Positions 20,706 to 33,952 of a stretch of 64,000 nt of DNA are shown piece by piece; position 1 is the first letter of the stretch, and the number at the start of each line of letters is the position of its first letter. Location of the stretch: NCBI RefSeq assembly GCF_947179515.1, contig NC_067485.1, positions 3,424,154 to 3,488,153 of the forward strand, written 5' to 3'. A program made the translations under genes and the position numbers. Source of the stretch: Apodemus sylvaticus. Taxonomy: Eukaryota > Chordata > Mammalia > Rodentia > Muridae. The notes under the pieces are model-generated. The model was given only the letters and a program-made list of their open reading frames with translations, made no database searches and had not been told where the DNA came from.

Positions 20706-23640
20706 ATATCACAGTTATCTCTTTTTTCATGTTCCTTTTTGTTTTTTATTATTTTCTATATTATTTGTTTACATTCCAAATGTTTTCCCCTTTCTAAGTT
20801 CAACCCTCCCCATAAGTCGCATAAGCCCTCTTCTCTCCAGCCACTCCCCAATTACCCCCTCCAATTTCTCTGCCCTGGTACTCCCCTAAAATGCTGAATC
20901 AAGCCTTTCCAGGACCAGGGACCTCTCTTTCCTTCTTCTTGGGAATCATTTGATATATTAATTGTGTCTTGAGTATTCAGAGCTTCTGGGTTAATTAATA
21001 TCCACTTATCAGTAACTACATTCCATGTGTTCTTTGGTGTTTGGGTTAACTCACTTAGGATGATATTTTCCAGATCCAACCATTTGCCTAAAAATTTCAT
21101 GAATTTGTTTTTAATTGTTGAGTAGTATTCCATTGTGTAAATACACCACATTTTCTATATTCATTCATCCATTGAGGGTCATCTGGGTTCTTTCCAGCTA
21201 CTACGTATTATGAATAAGGCTGCTATGAACATAATGGAGCATGTGTCGTTATTGCATGCTGGAGAATCTTCTGGGTATATGCCCAAGAGTGGTATAACAG
21301 GGTCATCCAGAAGTGTCATGCCCAGTTTGCTGAGGAACTGCCAGACTGATTTCCAGAGTGGTTTTACCAGCTTTCAATCCAACCTGCAGTGGAGGAGTAT
21401 TCCTCTTTTTTCATATCCTTGCTAACACCTGCTGTCTCTTGAGTTTTTAATCTTAGCTATTCTGACTGGTGTGAGGTGAAATCTCAGGGTTGTTTCTATT
21501 TGCATTTCTCTAATGAGTAATGATGTTGAACATTTCTTTAGGTTCTTCTCAGCCATTCAAAATTCTTCAGGTGAAAATTCTTTGTTTAGCTCTGTACCCC
21601 ATTTTTCAATACAGTTATTTGGCTCTCTGGAGTCTACCTTCTTAAGTTCTTTGTATATATTGGATAATAGCCCTCTGTTGAATGAAGAGTTGATGAAGAT
21701 CTTTCCCCAATTTGTTGGTGGCAGTTTTTTCCTTTTGACAGTGTCCTTTGCCTTACAGAAACTTTGTAATTTGTGAGGTCCCATTTGTCAATTCTTGATC
21801 TTAGAGCATAAGCTATTGGTGTTCTGTTCAGGAACTTTTCCCCTGTGCCCATATCCTCAAGGGTCATAGCCAGTTTCTTGCACAGTTTCACTGTGTCTGA
21901 ATTTATGTGGAGGTCCTTGATCTACTTGGAGTTGAGCTTGGTACAAGGATAAGTACAAGGATAAGAATGGATCGATTTGCATTATTCTGCATGCAGAACT
22001 CCAGTTGAACCAGATAGTTTATATTAAGAAGATAATCAGATGAAAGTATCTCCTATTCTCATGGATAGTGTAGAATTAATATAGTGAAATGTGCTTTGAG
22101 CTTTAGTAAAGTTTCTTTTAAGAACGAGTGTGTCTTTGCATTTGGAGCATAAATGTTTAGAACTGAGAGTTCTTCTTGGTGGATTTTTCATTTGACCAGG
22201 AAGAAGTGTCCTTCCGTGTCTCTTTTGATGACTTTTGGTTGAAAGTCAATTTTATCTAATATTAGAATGGCTACTGTGGCTTGTTTCCTGAGACCATTTG
22301 CTTGTAAAATTGTCTTCCAGCATTTTACTCTGAGGCAGTGTTTGTCTTTGACACTGAGGTGTGTTTCCTGTATGCAGAAAAATGTAGGGTCCTGTTTATG
22401 TATCCAGTCTGTGAGCCTATGTCCTTTAATTGGGGAATTGTGTACATTATGTTAAGAGATATTAAGGAATAGTGATTTTTACTTCCTGAGATTTTTTATG
22501 TTATTTTTATGTTTGAATGGTTATCTTCTTTTGGATTTGATGAAAAAAGGTTACTATCTTGCTTTTTCCAGGGTGTAGTTTCCCTCCTTGTATTGATGTC
22601 TTTTCCCCCTATTAACCTTTGTAGGGCTGGGTTTGTGGAAAGATACTGTGTAAACTTGATTTTGTCATGGAATATCTTGGTTTCTCCATCTATGGTGATT
22701 GAGAGTTTTGCTGGGTATAGTAGTCTTGGTTCACATTTGTGTTCTCTTAGCATCTGTATGAGATCTGGCCAGGCTCTTCAAGCTTTTATGGTCTCTGGTG
22801 AGAAGTCTTGTATAATTCTGATAGATCTTTATTTATATGTTACTTAGCCTTTTTCTCTTACTGCTTTTAATATTCTTTCTTTGTTTAGTACATTTGGGAT
22901 TTTGATTACTATATGACGTGAGGTATTTCTGTTCTGGTCCAGTCTGTTTGGAGTTCTGTAGGCTTCTTGTATGATCATGGGCATCTCTAACTTTAGGTTA
23001 CAGAAGTTTTCTTCAATAATTTTGCTGAAGATATTTGCTGGCCTTTAAGTTGTAAATCTTCACTCTCATCTACACCTATAATCCTTAGGTTTGGTCTTCT
23101 CATTGTGTCCTGGATTTCCTGGATGTTTTGGGTTACAAGCTTTTTGCATTTTGCATTTTCTTTGACTGTTAAGTCAATGCTTTCTATGGTATATTGGACA
23201 TCTGAGATTCTTTCTTCTATCTCTTGTTTTCTGTTGTTGATATTTGCATCTATGACCCCTGATTTCTTTCCAACGTTTTCTATCTCCAAAGTTGTCTCCC
23301 TTTGTCATTTTTTCATTGCTTCTGCCTCTGATTTTAGATCCTGAATGGTTTTGCTCAGTTTCTTCACTTGCTTGTGTTTTCCTATAATTCTTTAAGAGAT
23401 TTTTGTGTTTCCTCTTTCATAACTTCTTCCTGTTGACCCAAGTTCTCCTGTATTTCTTTAATTGATTTTTGCATTGCCTCTTTATTGTCTTCTATCTGTT
23501 GACCCATATTCTCCTGAATTTCTTTAAGTGATTTTTGTGTTTCCTTTATAAGGAATTCTACCTTTTGATGCATGTTCTCCTGTATTTTTTAAGAGATTTA
23601 TTTATGTCCTTCTTGTAATCCTCTAATAGCATCATAAAAC
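20706..23640 (-). mobile_element. LINE-1 with internal ORF2 deletion
   Basis: Antisense copy. From right to left it shows the ORF1 coiled coil (23640-23380) with 22-residue repeat units, the ORF1 RNA-binding core (about 23290-22490; MRRPNLRIIGVDESED at about 23150), the start of ORF2 with endonuclease sequence (about 22460-22020), and then directly the ORF2 C-terminal third and 3' end (about 22010-20706). The reverse transcriptase region of roughly 2 kb is missing at a junction near 22010-22020. Several stops break all frames. Confidence 0.85.
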
Positions 23641-23654
23641 ATTATAGTTGTATA

Positions 23655-23960
23655 TCAATGTCTTTTCTGTTGCTGTGATGAAACAATGTCTAAGGCAACT
23701 TATAGAACAGTTTAATTTGTCTTATGGTTCCACACCATCAAAATATCATTATATCAGTTGTGAGCCAGGACAACTAAAAGAGGAAGCTCTGAGCTCACAT
23801 CTTTAACCTGCAGCATATAGCAAGGAGTGGCAACTGGAAATGGCATGTGGATGTAAACTCTCAAGCCTATCCCCAGTGACATATTTCCTCCACCACATCA
23901 GCATTTGTTAAATCTTCCCAAATTATACAATCAACTTAGAAAGATTTGTTTCTCTGACTG
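23655..23960. mobile_element. Rodent interspersed element, family not named
   Basis: It begins with TCTGTTGCTGTGATGAAACA and contains CTTATGGTTCCA, AGCTCACATC, CAACTGGAAATGGC and CCCCAGTGACATA. This is a word order that recurs widely in mouse DNA and is probably a non-autonomous DNA transposon or LTR-type element. I recognise the pattern but cannot assign the family with certainty. Confidence 0.55.
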
Positions 23961-24574
23961 TAAGCATACATTCATGTTTTCTCTTACCCGAATCAAACTA
24001 TGATTAGGACAAACCATAGGCAAGCCTTTAGAAGCCCCAACACCATTGTTACAGGGATAAATGCTTACATGAGAAAAACATTTGTGAGTAAAAATGTATT
24101 TAATAATTTGCTTAATATTATTTATGTCAGTGTATTTTTATACAGCTTTGTGCATGTACATGATGCTGTTTCCAAAGAACCCCTTAGAGAGTCTTGGAGC
24201 AGGAATTACAGAATGTCATAAAAATGATACAATGTCCTTGACATAAATATTTGGCCATACCTCTAGTAGTGTAATTATTTGAAAATGTTTATCTATTATG
24301 TTAATATTAGATAATAAAAACATTCATACACAAAATCCTATTCCTACAAACAATTTGATAAAGATTTTGACATCACATTCAATCACCAGAAAAATTATTG
24401 CTGCACCTCTTTTTCTTAACAGCCTTGAAGTAAGTAAAGAATTCACCATGCTCATTCAAGTCTGATGGCTCATATCTCCACCTGGGGTTTATATTGTGAC
24501 AGTTTTGAAGTTTGTGTTGAAGTGTGCTATATGTTAGAGAAATCCTTTTATTAAAGCTTATTTGATGGTCATTA
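23961..24574. other. Unassigned intergenic sequence
   Basis: AT-rich, with no gene or named repeat. The short open frames here show no domain features. Confidence 0.4.
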
Positions 24575-26660
24575 AAAAATGAAGAACTCAAGAAGCTAAG
24601 CTCCAAAAATCAAAATAATCCAATTAAAAATGGGGTATAGAGCTAAACAGGGAATTCTCAATTGAGCAATCTCAAATGGCCAAGAAACACCTAAAGAAAT
24701 GCCCAACTTCCTTAGTCATCATGGAAATGTAAGTCAAAAGAACCCTTAGATTCTGTCTCACACCAATCAGAATGGCTAAGATCAAAAACTCAGGGGACAA
24801 CAGATGCTGGCAAGGATGTGGCTGGTAGTATTGCAAGTTGGTGCAACCATGTTGGAAATCACTCTGGTGGTTCCTCAAACAATTGGAAATAGTTTTACCT
24901 GAAGACCTAGCTATACCACTGCTGGGAACTTACCCAAAATATGCTCCAAGATATAACAAGGACATAGGCTCTACTATGTTCACAGCAACCTTATTTATAA
25001 TAGCAAGAAACTGGAACCAACCCAGATACCCCTCAGTGGAAGAATGGATACAGAAAATGAGGTACATTTACACAATGAAATACTACTCAGCTATGAAAAA
25101 TAATGACTTCAAGTATTTTGTAGGCAAATGGATGGAACAAGAAAATATCATCCTGAGTGAGGTAACCCAGGCTCAAAAGGACTAATGCTCATTAATAAGT
25201 GGATATTAACCCAAAAGTTCAGAAAACCCACAATACAACTCACAAATCATATGAATCTTATCAGGAAGGAAGGGCAAAATGTGGATGCTTCAATCCCACT
25301 TAGAAAGGGGAGCAAAATATTCTTGGGATGTAGAGTGAGTGAGGGTCCTAGATGGGAGGGGGGAAACGGGGTGTACTGGCTGGTTTTGTGTGTCAACTTG
25401 ATACAGGCTGGAGTTATCACAGAGAAAGGAGTTTCAGTTGGGGATGTTCCTCCACGAGACCCAACTGTGAGGCATTTTGTCAATTAGTGTTCAAGGGGAG
25501 GGCCCCTTGTGGGTGGTACCATCCATGGCTGGTAGTCTTCCGTTCTATAAGAGAGCAGGCTGAGCAAGCCAGCGGAAGCAAGCCAGTAAGGAACATCTCT
25601 CCATGGCCTCTACATCAGCTCCTGCTTCTTAACTTGCTTGATTTCCAGTCCTGACTTCCTTTTGTGATGAACAGCAATGCAGAAGTGTAAGCTGAATAAG
25701 CACTTTCCTCCCCAACTTGCTTCTTCGTCATGATGTTTGTGCAGGAATAGAAACCCTGACTAAGAGAAGGGGTTAGTTTTAAGTATGGGAAAAGGCAAGA
25801 GAGAAGTCCAGATGAACAGAAGTATAAATAGAACTATGTCGCAGTGTGGAGCAAGGAATGTGAAAACCAGTTGAAAGCCCCAAACTCAAAGAATGCGGGA
25901 AGTTTCCAGGACCAAATTGTGATGGCATTAGCCAAAATACTCAACAGAGAGGAGATAGAATCTGAAGAGACCATTTTCAGAAGTTAGAGTTTGACCATAT
26001 CAAATTTTTTATCCCAGAATTATTATTGTCTGAAGGAAATACAGGGACAAAAATGGAACAGAGACTTAAGGAAAGGCCACCCAAAGACTGCCCCACCTTG
26101 GAATCCATTCCATTTGCAGACACCAAATTCTGACACTATTTCTGATGCAAAGTAGTGCTTGCGTGCAGGAGACTAGTTTAACTGTCCTCTGAGAGGCTTT
26201 GCCAGCACCTGACTAAGACAGATACAGACACTCACCCAATCCTTGGACTGAGCCTGGGAACTCCAATGGAAGTTATGGTAGGACTGAAGGAGTTGAAGGG
26301 GTCTACAACCCATGGGAAGAATAGCAATATCAACTAACCAGACCTCTTAGAAGTTTCCAGAGACTAAACCACCAACCAAATATACATGGATGGGACCATG
26401 ACTCCTGCTACGTGTAGCAGAGGATTGCCTTATCTGGCTTCAATGGGAGGGGAGGCTGTTTGTCCTGTGATGCCTTGTTGCCTCAGCGAAGGGGGATGCT
26501 AGAGGTATAAGGCAGAAGTGGGTGGGTGAAGGAAAATCCTACTTGAGGCAAAGGGGAGTGAGGATGGGATGGGAGGTTTGCAGAGGGGAGACTGGGAAGG
26601 GGGACAACATTTGGCCTATAAATAAATAAAATAACCAATAATTTTAAAAAAAGCAAAACT
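24575..26660 (+). mobile_element. LINE-1 3' end, interrupted by another element
   Basis: Sense L1. The ORF2 C-terminal region runs from 24575 to about 25190, with an open piece at 24838-25185 encoding the PEDLAIPLLGTYP and YIYTMKYYSAM signatures, followed by a long 3'UTR. The 3'UTR is split by a separate rodent element at 25373-25768, resumes at about 25790, and ends in an A-rich tail near 26660. It is 5'-truncated and non-functional. Confidence 0.85.
25373..25768. mobile_element. Rodent interspersed element nested in a LINE-1
   Basis: About 395 bp from TACTGGCTGGTTTTGTGTGT to GGAATAGAAACCCTGACTAA. It includes the diagnostic phrases AGCAGGCTGAGCAAGCCA and CTGACTTCCTTTTGTGATGA. This is a common mouse interspersed repeat, probably a non-autonomous DNA transposon or LTR-class element. 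It interrupts the 3'UTR of the surrounding L1 and so inserted later than that copy. Confidence 0.65.
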
Positions 26661-27540
26661 AAAAGTAAAAAAAAAAGAAATTAAACCTGCCTAGAAACGA
26701 ATGAAAATGAATAGAACTCATACCTAAAGTATGGAGCACAATTATGTGTTACAAGCCATGCAGGAAATACTATGGAAATCAAGAAAGGTTTCTGTAGATG
26801 GCACACTGTTTTGCATGACTATGATGGGTATGCTTTGAGAAGTGTGAACATTAGAGACTTCATTCCAGAATGGCTTTTCAGTGCTGATATGCATTTCCTA
26901 CTGCTATTATATAGCCCAGTGACATGTGTATCACCCCACCTTCTTGGACAAATTTATTCAAAGGCCAATATGAAGATGTACTTTCATGTAATAAAGGTGT
27001 CAGACAAACTGATGATTTCATAATCTATTATAATGATTATTTTTAAGAACTTCTCAATTGATTCAATTATTTTTGAGCCCCTTGGAGAATAAAAAGCTGC
27101 AAATAGAATTCTGTGTCACAAGCATGTAAATTGTATTTGGGAGAAAAGTAAGGTTGGAACAAATTAATGATCAAGGAAAAACATTTCTCCTGGGACAGGT
27201 CCAAGGATGAGGCCATAGGTGTGCACCATGATAAAGCAAGGCCATATGAGACTGTTGCTTTGACCTTATATTAAGCTTATAGAATGATAAATTTTCTCTT
27301 AAGCAATTTTATGGAGAATTTTTAACTAAGAAGCTATAAAAATGATGAGAGAAAAAAAATAAAGTATCACTATTGGGGCTCTGCTCCAATCCGCCAAATG
27401 TATATATGTGTATATATGTATATATGTCTGCCTGTATGTATGTACATACATGTGTGTATATATACACACACATATATGTGTGTTAATATAAGTATGCATA
27501 TGTACTTGCAGAATTGAGGAGGCTGAATGTTGGGCTCAAT

Positions 27541-27573
<33 letters not shown>

Positions 27574-27859
27574 TAATTTCTCTATCCCTTTTCTTTCTCT
27601 CTGGCACATGAATAGCTAATGAGTTCTGAGGCTTTTACTGACCAGTGAGAAGCCACCAAGTTAAAGAATAAAGATACCAATAAGTAAGTTTCATTTCCTA
27701 AGCCCCAATACCAATTACTCAGAGTAATTTGCCAGAAACCATCAGCTCTTGTCTTCAGAATATTAAGAGAGAGCTAATGGCTAGAGGTCAGCAGACTCTA
27801 GTCTGACAAATCTGCACACTACCACTGTACCTGCATGTCAGGGTGGTTCTAAATAGCAA
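26661..27859. other. Intergenic sequence with microsatellites
   Basis: No gene supported. The open frame at 26772-27023 has no recognisable domain, signal or splice context. The stretch contains a TATATG/TGTATA-rich repeat at about 27398-27495 and a (TG)n run at 27545-27573. Confidence 0.5.
27545..27573 (+). repeat. (TG)n microsatellite
   Basis: Fourteen uninterrupted TG units, with a separate TATATG-rich stretch about 50 bp upstream. Likely polymorphic. Confidence 0.95.
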
Positions 27860-30349
27860 GTTTATAGAGCTAAGTAAAATATTACATTTTTTAAAAGTAA
27901 AGATCTAATTTTATAAACTTAACAGCACATGTAAAAGCTTTAGAACAGCAATACCAAGAAGATATCAAACCCAAAAGAAATAGATGGAAAGATATATTCA
28001 AAGTCAGCACTAAAATCTATAAATTATAAAATCAACAATAAAATAGCACACCAAAATTAATGAGGCAATGTTTAACTTTGAGAATATTAATTAGATTGAC
28101 AAGCTATTAGCCAAAATAACAAAAAGAAAGTAAATAATTATCCAAGTTAATAAAATTAAAGATGACAGGTATCAAGGAAATAGAGAAAACCATAAGAATT
28201 GTAAAACAATATACTCCCACAAATTGAAAATCTAAAGTAAATGAATAATTTTCTTGATATATATCATTACCAAGTTAAATCAAAGTTAGGTGAGCAATTT
28301 AAACAGACTTATAACTTCTAATGATACATAAGCAGTAATTAACAGTCTACATCCAATAGAAGTCAGGGCCAGATGGTTTTAGCACAGAATTATATCAGAC
28401 TTTCGAAGTGAAGTTGATGTTAATACACCTCATATTATTCTAAAGAATAAAAAGAACCTTGTTCAATTTGTTTTGCAAGGTCACAGTTGTCCTGACACAC
28501 AAATGATTTAAATATCCAACATAAAAGAGAGAATCACAGAAATAATAATAATAATAAATAATACTTTTCTGTATGATCAAAAATAGAAATGTTTTCAATA
28601 AAATACTTACAAACTGAATATAAGAACACATTAAAATTACTATCCACAATATTCAAATAGACTTCATCACATAGATGTAGTAATAATTCAAAATACATAA
28701 TAAATATAATCTGCCATATAAAAAAACTGAAAGAAATAAATCTTTTTATATTGAGAAAATGTCTTCAACAAAATCTGACACCCCTTCATGATAGAAGCCC
28801 TTGGAGAGATTAGGGATACAAAGGACATGCCACAACTTAATAAATTCTGTTTTCAGATCGTCCATAGTCAATATCAACTTAAGTAGAGAGAAAAATAAGA
28901 CAAATCAATTAAAATCAGGAAAAGAGAAAACATTTTCCAGTTTCCATAATTTTTCAATGTAGTATTTGAAGTCTTAGAAAATGTGGCAAATGAAAATGGG
29001 TTGAGAAAAAAAATCAGGGATATAATACCTTTCAAAATAGTTTCAAAAATATAAAATAACATGAAGGTAAATGGATCAGGAGCATACAAAAAATGACTCT
29101 AAGACAAATTGGAGAATATAGAATGTCAATAAAAAATATAATAACAAAACTTGTACCATAAAAAAACAATATGTAGAATTTTGGGAGCCTGTGTAAAGAC
29201 ACCATCTCTGAGTCAAAAGCATAGAAAGAGAAGAGGAATCACAGGCATAGGCTGGATATTCATTATAATCATAGAGGAAAATATCCCCAAACTTCACAAA
29301 TTCAGGATACACCCATATATATTCAGGAAGTACACAGAAAACAAAATAGCACAAAAAATAAAACTTCACACACCATATTATAGAGAAAATACCAAAAATA
29401 CAGAATAAAGAAAGAAAATATAAACAACAGCAACGTCAGCATAAGAACATTGAAACCTGTCAGAGAAAAATCACAAATCATAAATATCCACATATCTGTG
29501 AACACTTGAATTTGAAAAAGAAGGTAAAAACACATCAATGGTAAAAAAGAAAGCATCTTGAAATGGTGCCAGTACAACCAGATGTATGCACATAGAACAA
29601 GAAGGCAAATAGATCCATTTATCATCCTGCACAAAACTCAAGTCCAAGTGGATGAAGACCTCAACATAAAACCAGATACTTTGAATCTAACATAAGAGAA
29701 CGTGGAAAATAACCTTGAATGTATCAGTATAGGAGACAACTTCCTAAACAGAACACTTAGGGGTCAAGCACCAAAACCAACAAATAGTAAATAGGACTTC
29801 ATGAAACTGAAAAGCTTCTGTAAGGCAAAGGACATTTAAATAGAACAAAGTGATAGCCTACAGGCTGGGAAAAAGATCTTCACCAATTCAATGTCTGACA
29901 GAGAGCTAATATTCAAAACATGAATTCAAGAAGATCAACAAACCAAATAGCCCAATTAAAAATACGGTGCAGAGCTAAACAGAAAATATTCAACCAAGGA
30001 ATCTTAAGTGGATGAGAAACAATTAAAGAAATGTTCAGCATCCTTAGACATCAGGAAAATGCAAATCAAAAAGGCACTGAGATTGTATCTTACACCAATT
30101 AGAATAGCTCAGATAAAAACAAGCACATGCTGAGGATGTAAAACAAGGGGAACACTTCTCCATTACTGGTTAGAATGCTCATGTATACAACTACTATAAA
30201 AATCAAGGTGGCAGTTTTTCAGAAAATTGGGAATACTTCTACTTGAAGACACAGTTATACTACTCCTGGGCATATACCTAGAAGAAGCTCCACCATATCA
30301 CAAGGACATGTGTTGCATTATGTTGATAGCACCTTCACTCATAATAGTC
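27860..30349 (+). mobile_element. Very old LINE-1, ORF2 sequence
   Basis: Highly diverged sense ORF2. Recognisable pieces are the KLLAKITKRK phrase near 28100, RT-region remnants near 28240-28900, the GASTT..C.. and CTKLKSKWM phrases near 29570-29650, and the PLGIYLEEAPPY-like C-terminal phrase near 30270. There is no long open frame. It ends at the same point as the shorter L1 fragment at 44622-45169, so the two are copies of one insertion that was later duplicated. Confidence 0.75.
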
Positions 30350-32290
30350 AGAAATCTTTCAGTGTATTATATAGATTATGGGGAGATCTAGAGATAAAAG
30401 AGGATCTTGACCACAATTGTTAGTCTCCTGGCTTTTGCCTATGTGTGAAGCAATGAGTGAAGAAAGAATGAAGAAGTGTGAATATTGTGTCAAAGAAGAA
30501 ATAAAAATTGCCCTAACATACATCTGGGAATTTTGATTCCATAATTGTAAGAAACAGAAATTAAAAACATTTTTTGTTAATTTAGAAACTATTTTGTGTG
30601 ATTAAAAATAATGTAGTGCATGTGAGATAGAAGTTTGCCATCAGAAAGATGTGGTAAGAACTGGTGATCAGAACCTCTGGCAGGCAGGCCATCAGGCATC
30701 TCAGATATGAACCTATCCAAGAATGTGTGTATGAAATTCTAATGAGCTAAATTGAGCTTGTGTTAATATGCTTGTGAAACAGTACCTGGCTGCAAGTTAT
30801 GATAGTGTGATGTTAATGACTAATTAATGATAAAAAGTATTGGATCTATAGGAAGGGTAGGCAGGACCCCACTGCCATTTTTTCAAGACATGATTCCCTG
30901 GCTTCTGTGTTGATGTCCATCTGCAAGAGGGCTTAAGAGTGCATGACTCCAGACTGAGTATCAATCTTTCAGTATTTTTAGTGAGCTGAGATGGGGTAAG
31001 TTGTCAGACAATTTGTAGGCTTAATGTTACAAGGACCACCTGCACCTCCAGTAGTGCCATCCTCAAAATTTGCCACAGATAAATTACTTTGTACCAGACA
31101 TGGGTCAGGCTTGCTACCTTCCAAAGTACTATTAATAGAGAAAAGAGCCCCGTGCAGCCTTATATTTCTACAAAACAGATCTTAGCCACTAGGTGAGATG
31201 TATGCTTAGCATTGATATTAGTTTGAAACAATAAAGAATATATATGTGAATAAACAGATGGCATTTGAAAGACAAATCTCTGTGGATATCCAAATTGCCT
31301 AGCTCTCTATAGTTTAGCACTGTGCACTCCACAATAAGGGTGGAGTCAGTTTGATTCCTAAGCTTTGGTGGCAATGTACAGTCTATTTGCCCTTACAGGA
31401 AAAATGTCTATGTGTGGCCAGAGATTCAAAGTATCAGTGATGCATCCAAGGCTGTTAGGTGCCCATGAAGCCAGGTTATGGTTTTAGAATATGCAGGACA
31501 TTCCTTTTGTCTTATATGTGAACAAATATTATATTGAGTATATATTTCTGTTTTTAATATTATCTCCTTGCTTTTTAAACCAGTCAAATGCCATTTAAAT
31601 AAGGAAGATATAGAAGTAAAAGAGTTTAATGTAGGCAGAGACATGACAGAGAAAGAGGATATAGGTATTCATATATTTCAGAGTGAAGGTAGGTAGAAGT
31701 AATGCAGGAAAGGTGGATTGTTTTGGCCCAAGTCTTTTATTCCCAGGGACTAGCTCTTTCCTGCTGATTGTATCTCTCTTACTGCTCAAAGAGTACCTAA
31801 CCCAGGGTCCAGAAACATTAGTCATTGGGACACAGATTAGGGGAAGTTCTTTAGTACATCTTTCCTAGCTAGAGTTCATTATAAATGCCTGATGCAAAAA
31901 CCCTCAAGTAGTTGCATGTATTCTGAATATTTCCCCCAAACTTACATATTCTGCCAAAGAAGGATCTTAGTGATTACATATGAGTTTGAAGAATGGGTAT
32001 GTATACCTATGTGGGAGAAAAATAAAGCAGAGTTGCCTCTAGAGATCACCAAGTCAATTCTGACTAAAGTGTAAAGTTGGTTTTCTGTGTTGGCTACATT
32101 GATAGAGTGTAAGTTTTACTATAAAGAACTTCTAGTGGTGATGAAGATGAAGTGCTTCCTTTCATTATTTCATACTCAGGGACTTCAGTTCTATTCAGGA
32201 GTGTCTTTAAATGGTAAGTGTGTACATAGAAAATGTCTAGTCTCCCTGCTTTTTCAAAATTGTACCATGTTTTCTTGTTGATCTTTTTTA
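30350..32290. repeat. Segmental duplication block, first copy
   Basis: Non-coding block that recurs at about 45170-47080 and partly at about 53620-54490. Shared landmarks are TAATGTTACAAGGACC near 31025, TTAGAATATGCAGGA near 31485, GACAGAGAAAGAGGATATAG near 31645 and ATTTCCCCCAAA near 31930. No gene is evident in any copy, and short open frames are not conserved between copies. It marks the 5' end of the duplicated unit that also carries cathepsin exons 1-4. Confidence 0.75.
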
Positions 32291-32324
32291 GTTCTGTGGA
32301 ATGTATCTTGGATTTTCTGTACTT

Positions 32325-33910
32325 TTCTTTTGCTTGCTATCCACTTATTAGTGAGTACATAACATATGTTCTTTTGGGTCTAAGTTATCTCAGTTCAGAC
32401 AGGATGATATTTTCTAGCTTAATCCCTTTGCCTGCAAAACTTAGGATGTTTTAATTCTTAATAACTGAGCAGTATTCCATTGTGTAAATGAATTACGTTT
32501 CTGTATCCATTCTTCTATTGTGGGACATCTGGGTTATTTGCAGCTTTTGCCTATCACAATCAAGGCCACTATGAACATAGTGGAATACTTGACCCTGTGG
32601 CACAGTGGAGAATCATTTGAGTATATTCCCAAGAGTGGTAGGGATAGGTCTTCAAGTAGATCAATTTCCAAATTTCTGAGGAACCTCCAGATTGATTTCC
32701 AGAGTGGTTATACCAATTTGCAATCCCACCAGCAGTGGAGGAGTGTTCTTCTTTCTCCATATCCTCTTCAAAATGTGTTGTTACATGAGCTTTTGATCTT
32801 AGCCATTCTGATTTGTTTAAGGTAGAATCTTAATGTTGTTTTGATTTGCATTTCTCTAATCACTAAGAATTTTGAACATTTCTTTAGGTGCTTATCAGTC
32901 ATTCGAGATTCCTCTCTTGTGAATTTTTGGTTTAGTTCTATACTCCGTTTCACAAGGGGGGGGGATGGAGAGACATGGGAAGGAAAGTGGACTGGAGGGG
33001 GTTGATGGGGAACCAGATCTGATATTGGGTGAGGGAAAAGGACTGAAGCCCCAGGGGCCAGCAGAAAGAATGGAAACAGGCAACCTCGGGAGGTGGGACC
33101 TTCCAGAATATACTAGAGACCTGGGAGGTGAGACACTCTCCAGACTCAAATGGAGGGACCTTAGGTGAAATGCCCAAAAGTAGTGAAAGGGGACGTAAAG
33201 AGCCCAGCCCAAGCAGAATGACAGGGCATCAAGTGAGGGAGGAGGTAGCCATCACACAGTCAAAACTCTGACCCATCATTGTTGCTGTCTGAAAGAACTG
33301 CAAGGATGGAAATGGAGAACAGCCTGAGGAAAAGAAGGTCTAGCAACAGGTCCAAAGTTGGATTCAGATCAAGGAGAGACCCCAAGGCCTGACACTGTTA
33401 CTGAGGCTATGGAGCATTCACCAAAAGGGATCTATCATGACTGCCCTCTGAAAGACCAAATAAGCAGCGAAAAAAATCAGATGCAGATATTTGTACCCAA
33501 CCAATAGAGAGAAACTGCTTACCCCTGTGACTGAATTACAGAAAAGCTGGAAGAAGCTGAGGAGGAGGGTGACCCTGTAGGAGAACCAGCAGGCTCAATT
33601 AACCTGGACCCCTGAGATCTCTCAGATGCTGGACCACCAACCAGGCAGCATACACCAGTTGATATGAGGCCCCCAACACTGCTGGGTCTGGGTTCAATCA
33701 GAGAAGATACACCTAATCCTCAAGAGACTGGAAGCCCTAGGGAGTTTAGAGGTCTTCTGGGGTGGGCGGTGGGTGGTGGGGACATCCTTGTGGAGATGTG
33801 GATGGGGAGGGTGTAAGTGATGTGTAACAGAGGGTAGAGCAGGAAGGTAGTAAATAAATCTGGAATGTTAAAACAAACAAAAACAATTAAATTTAATTAA
33901 GAAAGAAAAA
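32325..33910. mobile_element. LINE-1 with inverted 5' segment and mouse-type 3'UTR
   Basis: 32325-32948 is antisense ORF2 C-terminus. The sequence then switches near 32950, at a run of nine G, to sense L1 3'UTR that continues to a poly(A) signal (AATAAA near 33851) and an A-rich tail ending about 33910. The 3'UTR has phrases that I associate with mouse L1Md elements, such as GGCCTGACACTGTTACTGAG near 33390 and GATATGAGGCCCCCAACACT near 33660. The opposite orientation of adjoining segments fits twin priming. Confidence 0.75.
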
Positions 33911-33952
33911 TTGTGCCAAGCTAGCCTCAGAGCATTAGAAAACATAGATTTA

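Noticed and set aside
26772..27023. 83-codon frame in otherwise repeat-poor sequence
   Set aside because: No domain, signal peptide, splice context or second copy. The length is within chance expectation for 64 kb.
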